From contig JACRBO010000030.1 of NCBI GenBank assembly GCA_016219235.1, forward strand, positions 1 to 7,733: DNA of 7,733 bases, read 5' to 3'. Position numbers and translations under genes: made by a program. Positions 1 to 6,900 of the stretch are shown here, piece by piece. The notes beneath the pieces were generated by a model. That model was not told the origin of the DNA, ran no database searches, and saw only the letters and a list, made by a program, of their open reading frames with translations. The stretch's first letter is position 1, and each line of letters opens with the position of its first letter. Source of the DNA: Chloroflexota bacterium (GTDB lineage Bacteria; Chloroflexota; Anaerolineae; Fen-1058).

Positions 1-88
1 CTTCATAGGCGCGACAGATCGTGCGCCACGCGCTGTCCAGCGCGTCGAGTAGATCGATCGGTGAAACGGCCAGAACGGTCGGCTGCAC
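1..88 (-). CDS. Possible start of a further gene (unrecognised, runs off left edge)
   Basis: A frame opens at GTG (86-88), 5 nt after a GGAG element (94-97), and stays open for 29 codons to the edge. It begins MQPTVLAVSPIDLLDALDS and continues with WRTICRAYE, a plausible helical protein with ordinary composition. I do not recognise the family. It lies about 50 nt after the hdrCB stop in the same direction, so it could be the next gene of the cluster. Too little is visible to exclude chance. Confidence 0.35.
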   Translation of the reverse strand, partial: MQPTVLAVSPIDLLDALDSAWRTICRAYE

Positions 89-95
89 CGTAACT

Positions 96-138
96 CCGGG
101 GGCCCCCGGTCCACGGCCTGTCACTGCCGGGCCGGGGG
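96..138 (-). other. GC-rich three-arm inverted repeat after hdrCB
   Basis: In the transcript a CCCCCGG arm (132-138) is followed by CCGGGGG (103-109) and directly by another CCCCCGG (96-102). The middle arm can pair with either neighbour. There is no U-run, so a classic intrinsic terminator is not supported. The third arm abuts the GGAG before the possible gene at 88. Confidence 0.45.
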
Positions 139-140
139 CG

Positions 141-1562
141 TCAGTGGTATACCTGCACCACCCCTTTGTTTTGCAGCACCGGGCGCGGATCGATCAGATT
201 CTTGTGCAGCGCCGCTTTATCGGGCAAACCCAGCGCCAGCGCCATGAGCTGCGTGAAATACAGGATCGGCATGGGTTGTTCCAGTTTCATCTGAAACTGG
301 CGCGCATCCAGATTGGCGTGACACAACGGACACGCCACCACCATCACATCCGCGCCGGCTGCGCGCGCGTGCTCGATCAGGCGGCCGCTGAGCTTGAGCA
401 CAATATCCGGCCGGGTGAGCGAATGGGCCGCCCCGCAGCACGAGGTCTTGTACGACCAATCGATCACCTCCACCCCGATGGCCGACATCAACGCATCCAT
501 GTCGGTGGGGTTCTCAGGGTGCGGCGCTTGCGTGACTTGCGGCGGCCTCGTCAACAGACAGCCGTAATAGCACACCGCGCGCAGTCCGTTCATTGACTGC
601 TGAACTTTGGCGGCGATCTTCTCAGGCCCGACATGTGCCGCGATGGTTTCGATCAGCGTGTTGACCTGCACCGTATCGCGATACGTGTAACCGATCGACT
701 TCGCCGCCCCGGCGGCCTGCGCCGGCTGCTGGCCGCTGCGCGCTTCATGCTGCGCGGCCTTGTGGCGATTGAAGCACGCCGCGCACGGCATCGTTACTTC
801 GGAAAAGCCGCTCTGCTCGATGATGGACAGGTTCTCCAGCGGCAGACGCAGCGCCGCGTCGGGATCGGCGCGATGCGCCGCCGAACTGCCGCAGCATACC
901 CAGCCGCGCGGCTCGATCAACTTCATGTCCAGCGCTTCGCAGACCGCCCGCGCCGAGGTATCAAATTCGGCGCCGGTCGAATGCAGCGAGCAGCCGGGAT
1001 AGTAAGCGATGGATTTGGATGCGCCGGCGATCGGCTTCACATGACGGGGAGCGCGGGTCGGTCTGGGCAGGAACTTCAACTTGCTCTTGCGCAGCATCTT
1101 CACGCCCAGATCCACATCGTCGGTGAGACGGCGTGTGCCCAGCGTGCGCAGCTTCATTTCGGCGATCAAGCCCAACTCATACGCCCGTCCCCACAGTTTG
1201 ATCTCGCGCATGAAGGCGTCGTTGAAAGCATTCACTTCCGGCACTTCCAGCCTGAAGCCGCGCGCCTTCGCTTCGCGGGTCAGGAACTCCATGATGGCGG
1301 TGATGTCCAACCCTTGCGGACAGCGCGTCGTACACGTCTGGCACGACGCGCACAGCCACGGCGTCTGCGAATGCAGGGCGACATCTTCCTGACCCAGCTG
1401 CACGGCGCGCATGATCTGATTGGGCTGCCAGTCGAAGAATTCGCTCACCGGGCAGCCGCTGGTGCACTTGACGCACTGATAGCACAAATAGACGTTCTGG
1501 CCGGTGGCCTGCTGTACGCGCTGCGCCAGTTCGGCGTTGATCGATTGCGATGGTTCAGCCAT
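141..1562 (-). CDS. hdrCB: Fused HdrC-HdrB heterodisulfide reductase-like subunit
   Basis: One 473-residue protein joins the HdrC ferredoxin module to HdrB. The N-terminal part has two [4Fe-4S] motifs, C27/C30/C33/C37 (CYQCVKCTSGC) and C71/C74/C77/C81 (CASCQTCTTRC). After a linker rich in basic residues (about 100-185), HdrB begins. It has two complete CCG domains: C191, C223-C224, C260/C263 and C335, C375-C376, C411/C414. The spacings (31 and 35; 39 and 34 residues) are those of HdrB proteins that hold noncubane [4Fe-4S] clusters. All cluster Cys are present, so the protein should be able to carry both clusters. In methanogens it reduces CoM-S-S-CoB; here, next to metF and metV, the acceptor is more likely the MetFV module or an unknown disulfide. 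ATG at 1562 follows TAGGAGG, whose TAG is the metF stop codon, leaving a 10-nt gap. Separate hdrB and hdrC genes are the common layout. Confidence 0.93.
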   Translation of the reverse strand: MAEPSQSINAELAQRVQQATGQNVYLCYQCVKCTSGCPVSEFFDWQPNQIMRAVQLGQEDVALHSQTPWLCASCQTCTTRCPQGLDITAIMEFLTREAKARGFRLEVPEVNAFNDAFMREIKLWGRAYELGLIAEMKLRTLGTRRLTDDVDLGVKMLRKSKLKFLPRPTRAPRHVKPIAGASKSIAYYPGCSLHSTGAEFDTSARAVCEALDMKLIEPRGWVCCGSSAAHRADPDAALRLPLENLSIIEQSGFSEVTMPCAACFNRHKAAQHEARSGQQPAQAAGAAKSIGYTYRDTVQVNTLIETIAAHVGPEKIAAKVQQSMNGLRAVCYYGCLLTRPPQVTQAPHPENPTDMDALMSAIGVEVIDWSYKTSCCGAAHSLTRPDIVLKLSGRLIEHARAAGADVMVVACPLCHANLDARQFQMKLEQPMPILYFTQLMALALGLPDKAALHKNLIDPRPVLQNKGVVQVYH

Positions 1563-1568
1563 TGCCTG

Positions 1569-1575
1569 CCTCCTA
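1569..1575 (-). promoter_or_regulatory. Ribosome binding site of hdrCB overlapping the metF stop
   Basis: TAGGAGG lies 6 nt before the hdrCB ATG. Its TAG is the stop codon of metF, so termination and initiation are physically joined. Confidence 0.85.
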
Positions 1576-2610
1576 CACCACGGCTTCGACGGGCGCCTCC
1601 GTCACGATCGGGCGTGGCAGCAACCCCGCGTCTTCGACAATCGGTCTGACGGCCTCTTCCCATTCGATCGCCATGATGTGAATTCCGGCCACACCTTCAA
1701 TATCGCGCAGCTGCTGGATGATCTCGATGCAGATCTTGATCCCTTCGGCCTGCCACGCGGCCGATCGGGCTTTCTTGTCCTCTTTGGTCAGCTCATCTTT
1801 CGATTTGCCCGCCCACGGCGCGCCCGCGCGCTCCATCCGCTCGATCAGCTGATCGGGTACCCACAGGCCCGGCACGTTGTCCTTCATGTAGCGCGCCATC
1901 GTCGGACTCTTCAACGGGCCGACGCCGGCCAGCAGGTACGTCTGTTGATGCACGCCCAGTTTGCGCACTTTTTCCATGAAGACATTGAAGGCCTCAAGGT
2001 CATAGACCAATTGCGTCTGGATGAAGTTGGCGCCGGCTTTGACTTTCTTGGCGAGCCGCAGGGGGCGAAGATCGATCGGGCTGGCAAAGGGCGATTCGGC
2101 CGCGCCGACGAAGAAGCGCGGTTCCTGGCCCTTGATGGCTTCGCCGCACTGGAAGACGCGTTGATCGCGCAGCGCCGTAATCATCTGCACCTGCTGGATC
2201 GAATCCATGTCGAAGACGTTTTTGGCGTTGGGGTGATTGCCAAAGGTCTGATGATCGCCCGACAGGCACAAAATGTTGCGCATGCCCAGCGCGTACGCGC
2301 CCAGCAGATCGCTTTGCATGGCGAGGCGGTTGCGATCGCGGCAGGTCATCTGAATGACCGGCTCCAGCCCTGCCTGCACCAGCAGCGCACCCGCGCCGAT
2401 GCTGGACATGCGCACGATGGCGGTCTGATTGTCGGTAAGGTTGACGGCGTCGCAGTTGCCCTTCAGCAATGCGGCCTTCTTGCGAATGACCTCGCGATCG
2501 GCGTTTTGCGGCGGACCCAGTTCTGCAGTGACAGCAAAGTGCCCATTTTTCAGCACTTTTTCCAGGTTCGAGCCGGATAGATAACTGTGGCCGTTGGGAT
2601 TGGGGGTCAT
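1573..2610 (-). CDS. metF: Methylenetetrahydrofolate reductase (MetF, FAD-dependent)
   Basis: MetF interconverts 5,10-methylene-tetrahydrofolate and 5-methyl-tetrahydrofolate in the cytoplasm, using FAD in a TIM barrel. The 345-residue product shows the family landmarks: FAVTAELGPP near 25-34 with the catalytic-type Glu at 30, NLTDNQTA near 57-64, CLSGDHQT near 115-122, NFIQTQLVYD in the later barrel, and a C-terminal segment VAGIHIMAIEWEEAV. Length is slightly above the roughly 300 residues of the E. coli enzyme. An insertion rich in Lys and Glu (AGKSKDELTKEDKKA) is typical of MetF proteins paired with MetV. ATG at 2610 lies 7 nt after AGAGGAGGG. The setting with metV, hdr genes and mvhD implies that electrons reach MetF through MetV and the Hdr proteins rather than directly from NADH. 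Direction of the pathway (acetogenic or oxidative) cannot be told from the window. Confidence 0.95.
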   Translation of the reverse strand: MTPNPNGHSYLSGSNLEKVLKNGHFAVTAELGPPQNADREVIRKKAALLKGNCDAVNLTDNQTAIVRMSSIGAGALLVQAGLEPVIQMTCRDRNRLAMQSDLLGAYALGMRNILCLSGDHQTFGNHPNAKNVFDMDSIQQVQMITALRDQRVFQCGEAIKGQEPRFFVGAAESPFASPIDLRPLRLAKKVKAGANFIQTQLVYDLEAFNVFMEKVRKLGVHQQTYLLAGVGPLKSPTMARYMKDNVPGLWVPDQLIERMERAGAPWAGKSKDELTKEDKKARSAAWQAEGIKICIEIIQQLRDIEGVAGIHIMAIEWEEAVRPIVEDAGLLPRPIVTEAPVEAVV

Positions 2611-2613
2611 GGC

Positions 2614-3297
2614 TTAGCCCTCCTCTGATACCAACCGCAAATCTTCGCGGATGATCTGGCGCGGGCCGCCGTCGCGCGCCGTGCGCCAGTTCTTGGGCGG
2701 CTGAATCTCCAGCAAGCGATCGAGTTTGCCCATGCTCGATAGTCGATCGTAGATGAGCTGCCACGCGCACGGAATCTCGGCGTTGATCTCGCAGTGCCCG
2801 TCTTCCGATCCGCCGCACGGCCCGTTGAGCAGGCTCTTGGAGCAGCGCGCGATCGGGCAGATGCCGCCCGTCAGGCCCAGGATGCAATCGCCGCAGGCCG
2901 CGCAGCGTTCGGCCCAGACGCCTTGCTCGGTGGGCAGGCCCAGGAACTTCGTATTCAGGCCCGGCACGATCCACTTGTCGGGAAAGTGCTCGGTCATCGC
3001 CTGCACGCCGATGCCGCAGCCCAGCGATAGCACCACGTCGGCGCCGCGCACCTGTTCGGCAATCTCGTCGAGGTACTCCCACTCGCACTGGCGCTGCACG
3101 TTCGCATCGGTAACGGTCTTCGCGTTGCCGTCGAGTTTGGAGGCCATGCGCAGCGAGGCGGCGACGATGGCGGCTTCGCGCGCGCCGCCCGCAAAGCAGA
3201 CGGTAACGCACGTGCCGCAGCCGGCCACCAGCACTTGCTGCGCGTCGCCGATGAGGGCTTTGATTTCGGCTAAAGGTTTTTGTTCGGCAACAATCAT
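2614..3297 (-). CDS. metV: MetV-type methylenetetrahydrofolate reductase zinc/cysteine-rich subunit
   Basis: MetV is the partner protein of MetF in the Wood-Ljungdahl methyl branch and links MetF to electron-carrying subunits. The 227-residue product has an N-terminal Cys group (C27, C30, C34 in VAGCGTCVTVC), more Cys at 71 and 94, and the typical C-terminal cysteine-rich domain: CAACGDC at 132-138, then C147, C152, the NGPCGG motif (C161), C169 and C177. This is the full two-part MetV layout and not just the short C-terminal domain. ATG at 3297 is preceded by GGGAGGT with 5-nt spacing, which fixes the start. The end of metV overlaps the ribosome binding site of metF, and the two genes are 3 nt apart, so they are probably translated together. 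The family call rests on the NGPCGG and CxxCxxC motifs and the place next to metF. The type of metal centre (zinc or Fe-S) cannot be decided from sequence. Confidence 0.9.
   Translation of the reverse strand: MIVAEQKPLAEIKALIGDAQQVLVAGCGTCVTVCFAGGAREAAIVAASLRMASKLDGNAKTVTDANVQRQCEWEYLDEIAEQVRGADVVLSLGCGIGVQAMTEHFPDKWIVPGLNTKFLGLPTEQGVWAERCAACGDCILGLTGGICPIARCSKSLLNGPCGGSEDGHCEINAEIPCAWQLIYDRLSSMGKLDRLLEIQPPKNWRTARDGGPRQIIREDLRLVSEEG
2618..2626 (-). promoter_or_regulatory. Ribosome binding site of metF inside the end of metV
   Basis: AGAGGAGGG lies 7 nt before the metF ATG and encodes the last Glu-Glu-Gly region of metV, which points to translational coupling. Confidence 0.85.
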
Positions 3298-3302
3298 GGT
3301 TG

Positions 3303-3309
3303 ACCTCCC
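3303..3309 (-). promoter_or_regulatory. Ribosome binding site of metV
   Basis: GGGAGGT on the minus strand, 5 nt before the ATG at 3297. It lies just beyond the heptamer repeat tract, so the repeats have not reached it. Confidence 0.8.
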
Positions 3310-3322
3310 ATCACATCACAGA

Positions 3323-3364
3323 TGCACGATGCACGATGCACGATGCAAGATGCAGGATGCAGGA
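3323..3364. repeat. Six tandem heptamers, TGCACGA family
   Basis: Plus-strand units are TGCACGA three times, TGCAAGA once and TGCAGGA twice. They fill the gap between mvhD and metV. The same family appears on the minus strand inside hdrA near 5195-5229. Confidence 0.9.
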
Positions 3365-3366
3365 TT

Positions 3367-3401
3367 TCACTAATCACTCGTCACTCATTACTCGTCACTT
3401 T
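3367..3401. repeat. Five tandem heptamers, TCACTNN family, over the 3' end of mvhD
   Basis: Units are TCACTAA, TCACTCG, TCACTCA, TTACTCG and TCACTTT. The mvhD stop codon (3381-3383) and its last five or six codons lie inside this tract, so the repeat supplies both the C-terminal tail and the stop. Confidence 0.82.
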
Positions 3402-3815
3402 GTCTCTCAACGGATTCGGTCCCAAAGTTTCGATGGCTTGTGTCATCTCGGTCGTGATGTCTACGAAGCGATTCGCCATGGCTGAGGATAAATTGACCAT
3501 ACGCACGCGCTCCGGCTCCAGCCCGATCTGCCTGAGCAGCGCCTGGACGTGCGTCACCCGGCGTTTCGCGTTAGCATTACCTGCCAGGTAATGACAGTCA
3601 CCGGGCATTCAACCCGCGACCATGACGCCGTCTGCGCCGTCCTCCACTGCGCGCAGCACGGTCAGCACATCCAGCCGCCCCGTGCACGGCACCTGCACGA
3701 TCTTGATCGCGGGCGGATATTGCAGCCGCAGCCCGCCGGCCAGATCGGCTGCGGCGTAGGCGCAGTGCTCGCAGCAGTAAGCGATGATGTTGAGTTGCGC
3801 AGTTATTGTGTTCAT
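3381..3815 (-). CDS. mvhD: MvhD-type hydrogenase/Hdr iron-sulfur subunit, probable selenoprotein (UGA = Sec69)
   Basis: MvhD is a small [2Fe-2S] protein that passes electrons between a partner dehydrogenase or hydrogenase and HdrA. Read through one UGA, the frame gives 144 residues, the usual family length. It has CCEHC at 14-18, a conserved Cys at 44 (VPCTGR), then VAG-U-MPGDCHY with Sec at 69 and C74, and it ends with the typical LGPNPL. Family members normally have Cys at position 69. The codon is TGA and frame and conservation continue for 75 codons, so I call recoding and not a broken gene. ATG at 3815 is preferred; TTG at 3821 would add two residues. No strong ribosome binding site is visible, unlike the downstream genes. 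The last residues (KVTSNE) come from a heptamer repeat tract. It sits between hdrA and metV, as expected for an HdrABC-MvhD-MetFV complex. The alternative, a nonsense mutation, is less likely. Confidence 0.88.
3556..3606 (-). promoter_or_regulatory. Candidate bacterial SECIS stem-loop within mvhD
   Basis: Read as mRNA, the upper stem is a perfect 7-bp pairing of CAUUACC with GGUAAUG (3587-3593 with 3575-3581), closed by the loop UGGCA. A further U-A pair would leave a GGC triloop. The loop begins 23 nt after the UGA and carries G at its second and third positions, which fits the bacterial SECIS pattern of a short G-bearing apical loop roughly 16-37 nt past the codon. An outer stem of 8 pairs (3599-3606 with 3556-3563, including two G-U) encloses it, with an asymmetric internal loop. 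The stem encodes conserved protein sequence (HYLAGN), so it serves both roles. SelB binding is inferred. Confidence 0.72.
3609..3611 (-). other. In-frame UGA read as selenocysteine
   Basis: The codons around it are GCG GGT TGA ATG CCC GGT GAC TGT, giving A-G-U-M-P-G-D-C. The UGA replaces the conserved Cys of the MvhD G-C-x-P-G-D-C motif. An ATG follows directly, so reinitiation is formally possible, but that would cut the Fe-S protein between its conserved cysteines. Confidence 0.82.
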
Positions 3816-3866
3816 CGTCAAGTCTTCACTATCACAGGTTGTGATGTTCGCTATGGTTTACGCACT

Positions 3867-3961
3867 GTCATGCCCGAACGCTTCTATCGGGCATCCAGGA
3901 TGGCGTTGCCTCCCATTCTCACGAGGTGGCTGGATTCCCGCCAGAAGCATGCGGGAATGAC
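3867..3961. repeat. MITE-like palindromic element between hdrA and mvhD
   Basis: Two 32-bp arms (3867-3898 and 3930-3961) form an imperfect inverted repeat bounded by GTCAT...ATGAC. Each arm is itself a small hairpin (for example CCCGCATGCTTCTGGCGGG), so the transcript could fold as two hairpins or one long one. The element fills most of the unusual 160-nt gap between hdrA and mvhD. No transposase is present, so it would be non-autonomous. It resembles the common GTCATTCCCGC class of intergenic repeats. Confidence 0.8.
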
Positions 3962-3975
3962 GCTACACCACAATG

Positions 3976-6900
3976 TCATGAACCAACCTGAGTCGTTGCA
4001 ATCTCCTTCACCGGCACAAATCCCACATTCGCCTCCAGTAATGCATGAGTTTTCGCGACCATCTGCGCATCCGTGTAATGCATCAACTGGATCGCTTGCG
4101 CGGGACATTCCGCCACACACGATCCGCAGCCCTGACAGACCGCCGCTTCGATGTAGGCCGCGCCCATGATGTTGCCTACGCCGCTGAGATTGGCCTTGAT
4201 CTTCGGCACGCCGAACGGGCAGATGCGCACGCACGTCAGGCAGCCCGTGCATTTCGAATCATCCACCACGGCGACGCGTCCGCCCGCCGTAAGCGATTCG
4301 TGACTCAGCACTCTCGCCGCGCGCGCCGCAGCGGCCTGCGCCTGGATCATCGTCTCTTCCAGCAGCTTCGGGTTATGCGCCTTGCCCGCCATGATCACGC
4401 CGTCCGAGGCGAAGTCAACCGGCCGCAACTTCACGTGCGCTTCGAGGAAGAAGCCATCGGCGTCGAGCGAGACCTTAAACAGCTTCGCCACCTCAGGCGC
4501 ATCGTCGCGCGGCACGACCGGCATGGACAGGATGACGAGATCGGGACGCAGCGTGATCGATCGGTGTAAGATTGGATCCCAGGCATGAACAAGAATTTCT
4601 GATTGCCGATTTCTGATTGCTGATTCCTGATCCCCGATCCCTGTTCCCTGATCCCCAATCACTACTTCCGGCCTGTGGTCATCGTCGTACCGCATGAAGA
4701 TCACACCGTGTTCACGCGCTGCCGTGTACAGCCGCTCTTTGAAGCCGTAAGCTCGAATGTCTTTATAGAGCACGATCACTTGCGCGTCGGGGCGTTGGGC
4801 TTTGAGCGCCAGCGCATTCTTCAGCGCGACCGTGCAGCAGATGCGGCTGCAATATTTCTCGGCAGGGCCGACGCACTGGATCATGACGATGTTGGATAAA
4901 TGGTCAATTGGTAACTGGTCAACTGGTGATTGGTCAACTGGTGATTGGTCAATTGGTAACTGGTCAACTGGTGATTGGTCAACTGGTAACTGGTTGCCTG
5001 ATTGACCGGTTGACCGATTACCGATTACCGATTGACTGATTGACCGATCGACCAATCGACCGGTTGACCGATCGCCTGTCAACATCGCCTCAAATTGTTG
5101 TTGCGTGATGATGTTGGGATGTGTACCGAAGCCGTATTCGGGACCGCGATATTCCTGCGCGCCCGTTGCCAGGATCGTCACCCCGTGTTCGACGTCTTGC
5201 CTCTTGCCTCGTGCATCTTGCACCGTGCTCGTGAAGTTGCCCATGAAGCCGCTCGTGGCGGACACCCGGCTGTGCAGGTGCACGGTGATCAGCGGATTCG
5301 AGTTTACTCTTTCGACAAGTTGCCTCAAGATCGCTTGCGGGTTTCGGGCCTCATCCCCCTGGCCCCCTTCTCCCGAATCTAAAAGCGCTTCAGGAGAAGG
5401 GGGAGCGGACGCTCCCCCTCTCCCGAAAACTTCCTTTCGTTTTCGGGAGAGGGGGCCGGGGGGTGAGGCTTGCCGCAAATTGCCGCCCAGTTCGGCCTCG
5501 CGTTCGACGAGATGGACCGCGAACCCTTGCTCCGCCAACGATACCGCCGCCGTCAAGCCTGCAACACCGCCGCCCACGATCAACGCAGTCTGCCGCACCG
5601 GCACGTCAAGCGTGTACTGCGGTTGAAGCAATGCTGCGCGCGCTGCCGCCATCCGCACCAGGTCTCTGGCTTTGGCCGTGGCGGCGGCTCGATCATTCGA
5701 ATGCACCCACGAACATTGATTGCGGATGTTCGCCATCTCAAACAGGTACGGATTCAGGCCCGCATTGCGAAGGCAATCCTGGAACAGCGGCTGATGCGTC
5801 AGCGGCGTGCAGCTGGCCACCACCACCCGATTGAGCCGGTGCTCCCTGATCTGCTCGCTGATGCGCCTGATGCTGTCCTGCGAACACGTGTACAGATTCG
5901 CTTCGGCGTGCACGACGCCGGGCAGCGTCTGCGCATAGTCGGCCACATCGGGCACGTCCAGATAGCCGCCGATGTTCGATCCGCAGTGGCACACGAACAC
6001 GCCGACGCGCGGTGCTTCGCCGCGCACATCGCGCTCCGGCGGAAACTCTCTGGCCGTCGTCAACGCAAACCGCGCCGATGCCAGCTGTGTCGCCGCCGCA
6101 GCGGCCGCGCCGCTCGCCTCCACGATCGATTCGGGAATATCCTTCGGTTCGCGGAACGGCCCGACCGCGTAGATGCCGGCCCGGCTGGTCTCCAGCGGAT
6201 TGAAGTGTACCGTGTGGCAGAAACCGTACTCGTCCAGTTGAATGCCCAGGCGCTTGCCCAGATCGCGCACCGCCGGTGAAATCTCCATGCCGACCGACAG
6301 GACGACGAGATCGAATTGTTCGGTGATGGGTGATTGGTCAACCGGTAACTGGTTGATGGGTGATTGGTCAATCGGTAACTGGTTGATTGGTAATTGGTCG
6401 ACTGATGGTTGGTTGCCCGATTGACCAGTTACCGATTGATCAGTTACAAATTGCCCAGTTACCGATTGCCCAGTTACCGATTGCCCGATTGACCAATTGC
6501 CAGTTGACGAACTGTACCTCACCACCAAATTGTGCGTCACCGGGTCTTCGCGCAGATCGCTCAATCGGCAGCGCGTGTACTGCACGCCGTAGCGATCGCG
6601 CGCGCGTTCGAAGTAGCTCCAGTAACCTTTGGAGAACGCGCGCATGTCCATCATGAAGACCTGCACGTGCAGATCGGGTTGATGCTGTTTGGCGATGACG
6701 GCTTCCTTCGTCGCATACATGCAGCATACCGCCGAACAGTAATCGTGGCTTTGATCGCGCGAGCCGACGCATTGCAAGAACGCGACGCGACGCGGCTCGT
6801 GCCCATCCGATGGGCGCTGCACGTGCCCGCGCGTGGGGCCTGACGCCGACAGCAGCCGCTCGAATTGCAGCGATGTGATCACATTGGGATAGCGGCCCAG

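Noticed and set aside
96..138. Intrinsic terminator after hdrCB
   Set aside because: Strong GC pairing is present but no U-run follows; the next bases are AGUUACGG.
633..1649. Long plus-strand reading frame of 338 codons opposite hdrCB
   Set aside because: Arg-rich shadow of a GC-rich gene; the minus-strand frame holds all expected HdrC and HdrB cysteine motifs.
1504..2580. Long plus-strand reading frame of 358 codons opposite metF
   Set aside because: It mirrors metF, is His/Arg/Leu-rich without recognisable domains, and has no suitable context. The minus-strand frame has clear MetF motifs.
2000..3211. Minus-strand frame of 403 codons spanning parts of metF and metV
   Set aside because: It is in another frame from the two recognised proteins, is very Arg-rich, and crosses their junction.
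3381..3821. mvhD as a pseudogene or as two separate small genes
   Set aside because: The stop is TGA exactly at a conserved Cys, there is no other damage, the motif PGDCHY and the C-terminal LGPNPL are intact, and a SECIS-like hairpin follows. Two genes would separate cysteines of one small Fe-S domain.
4901..5076. CRISPR array
   Set aside because: Units are 7, 8 and 15 nt, contiguous, without unique spacers, and lie inside a coding frame as an inverted pair of arms.
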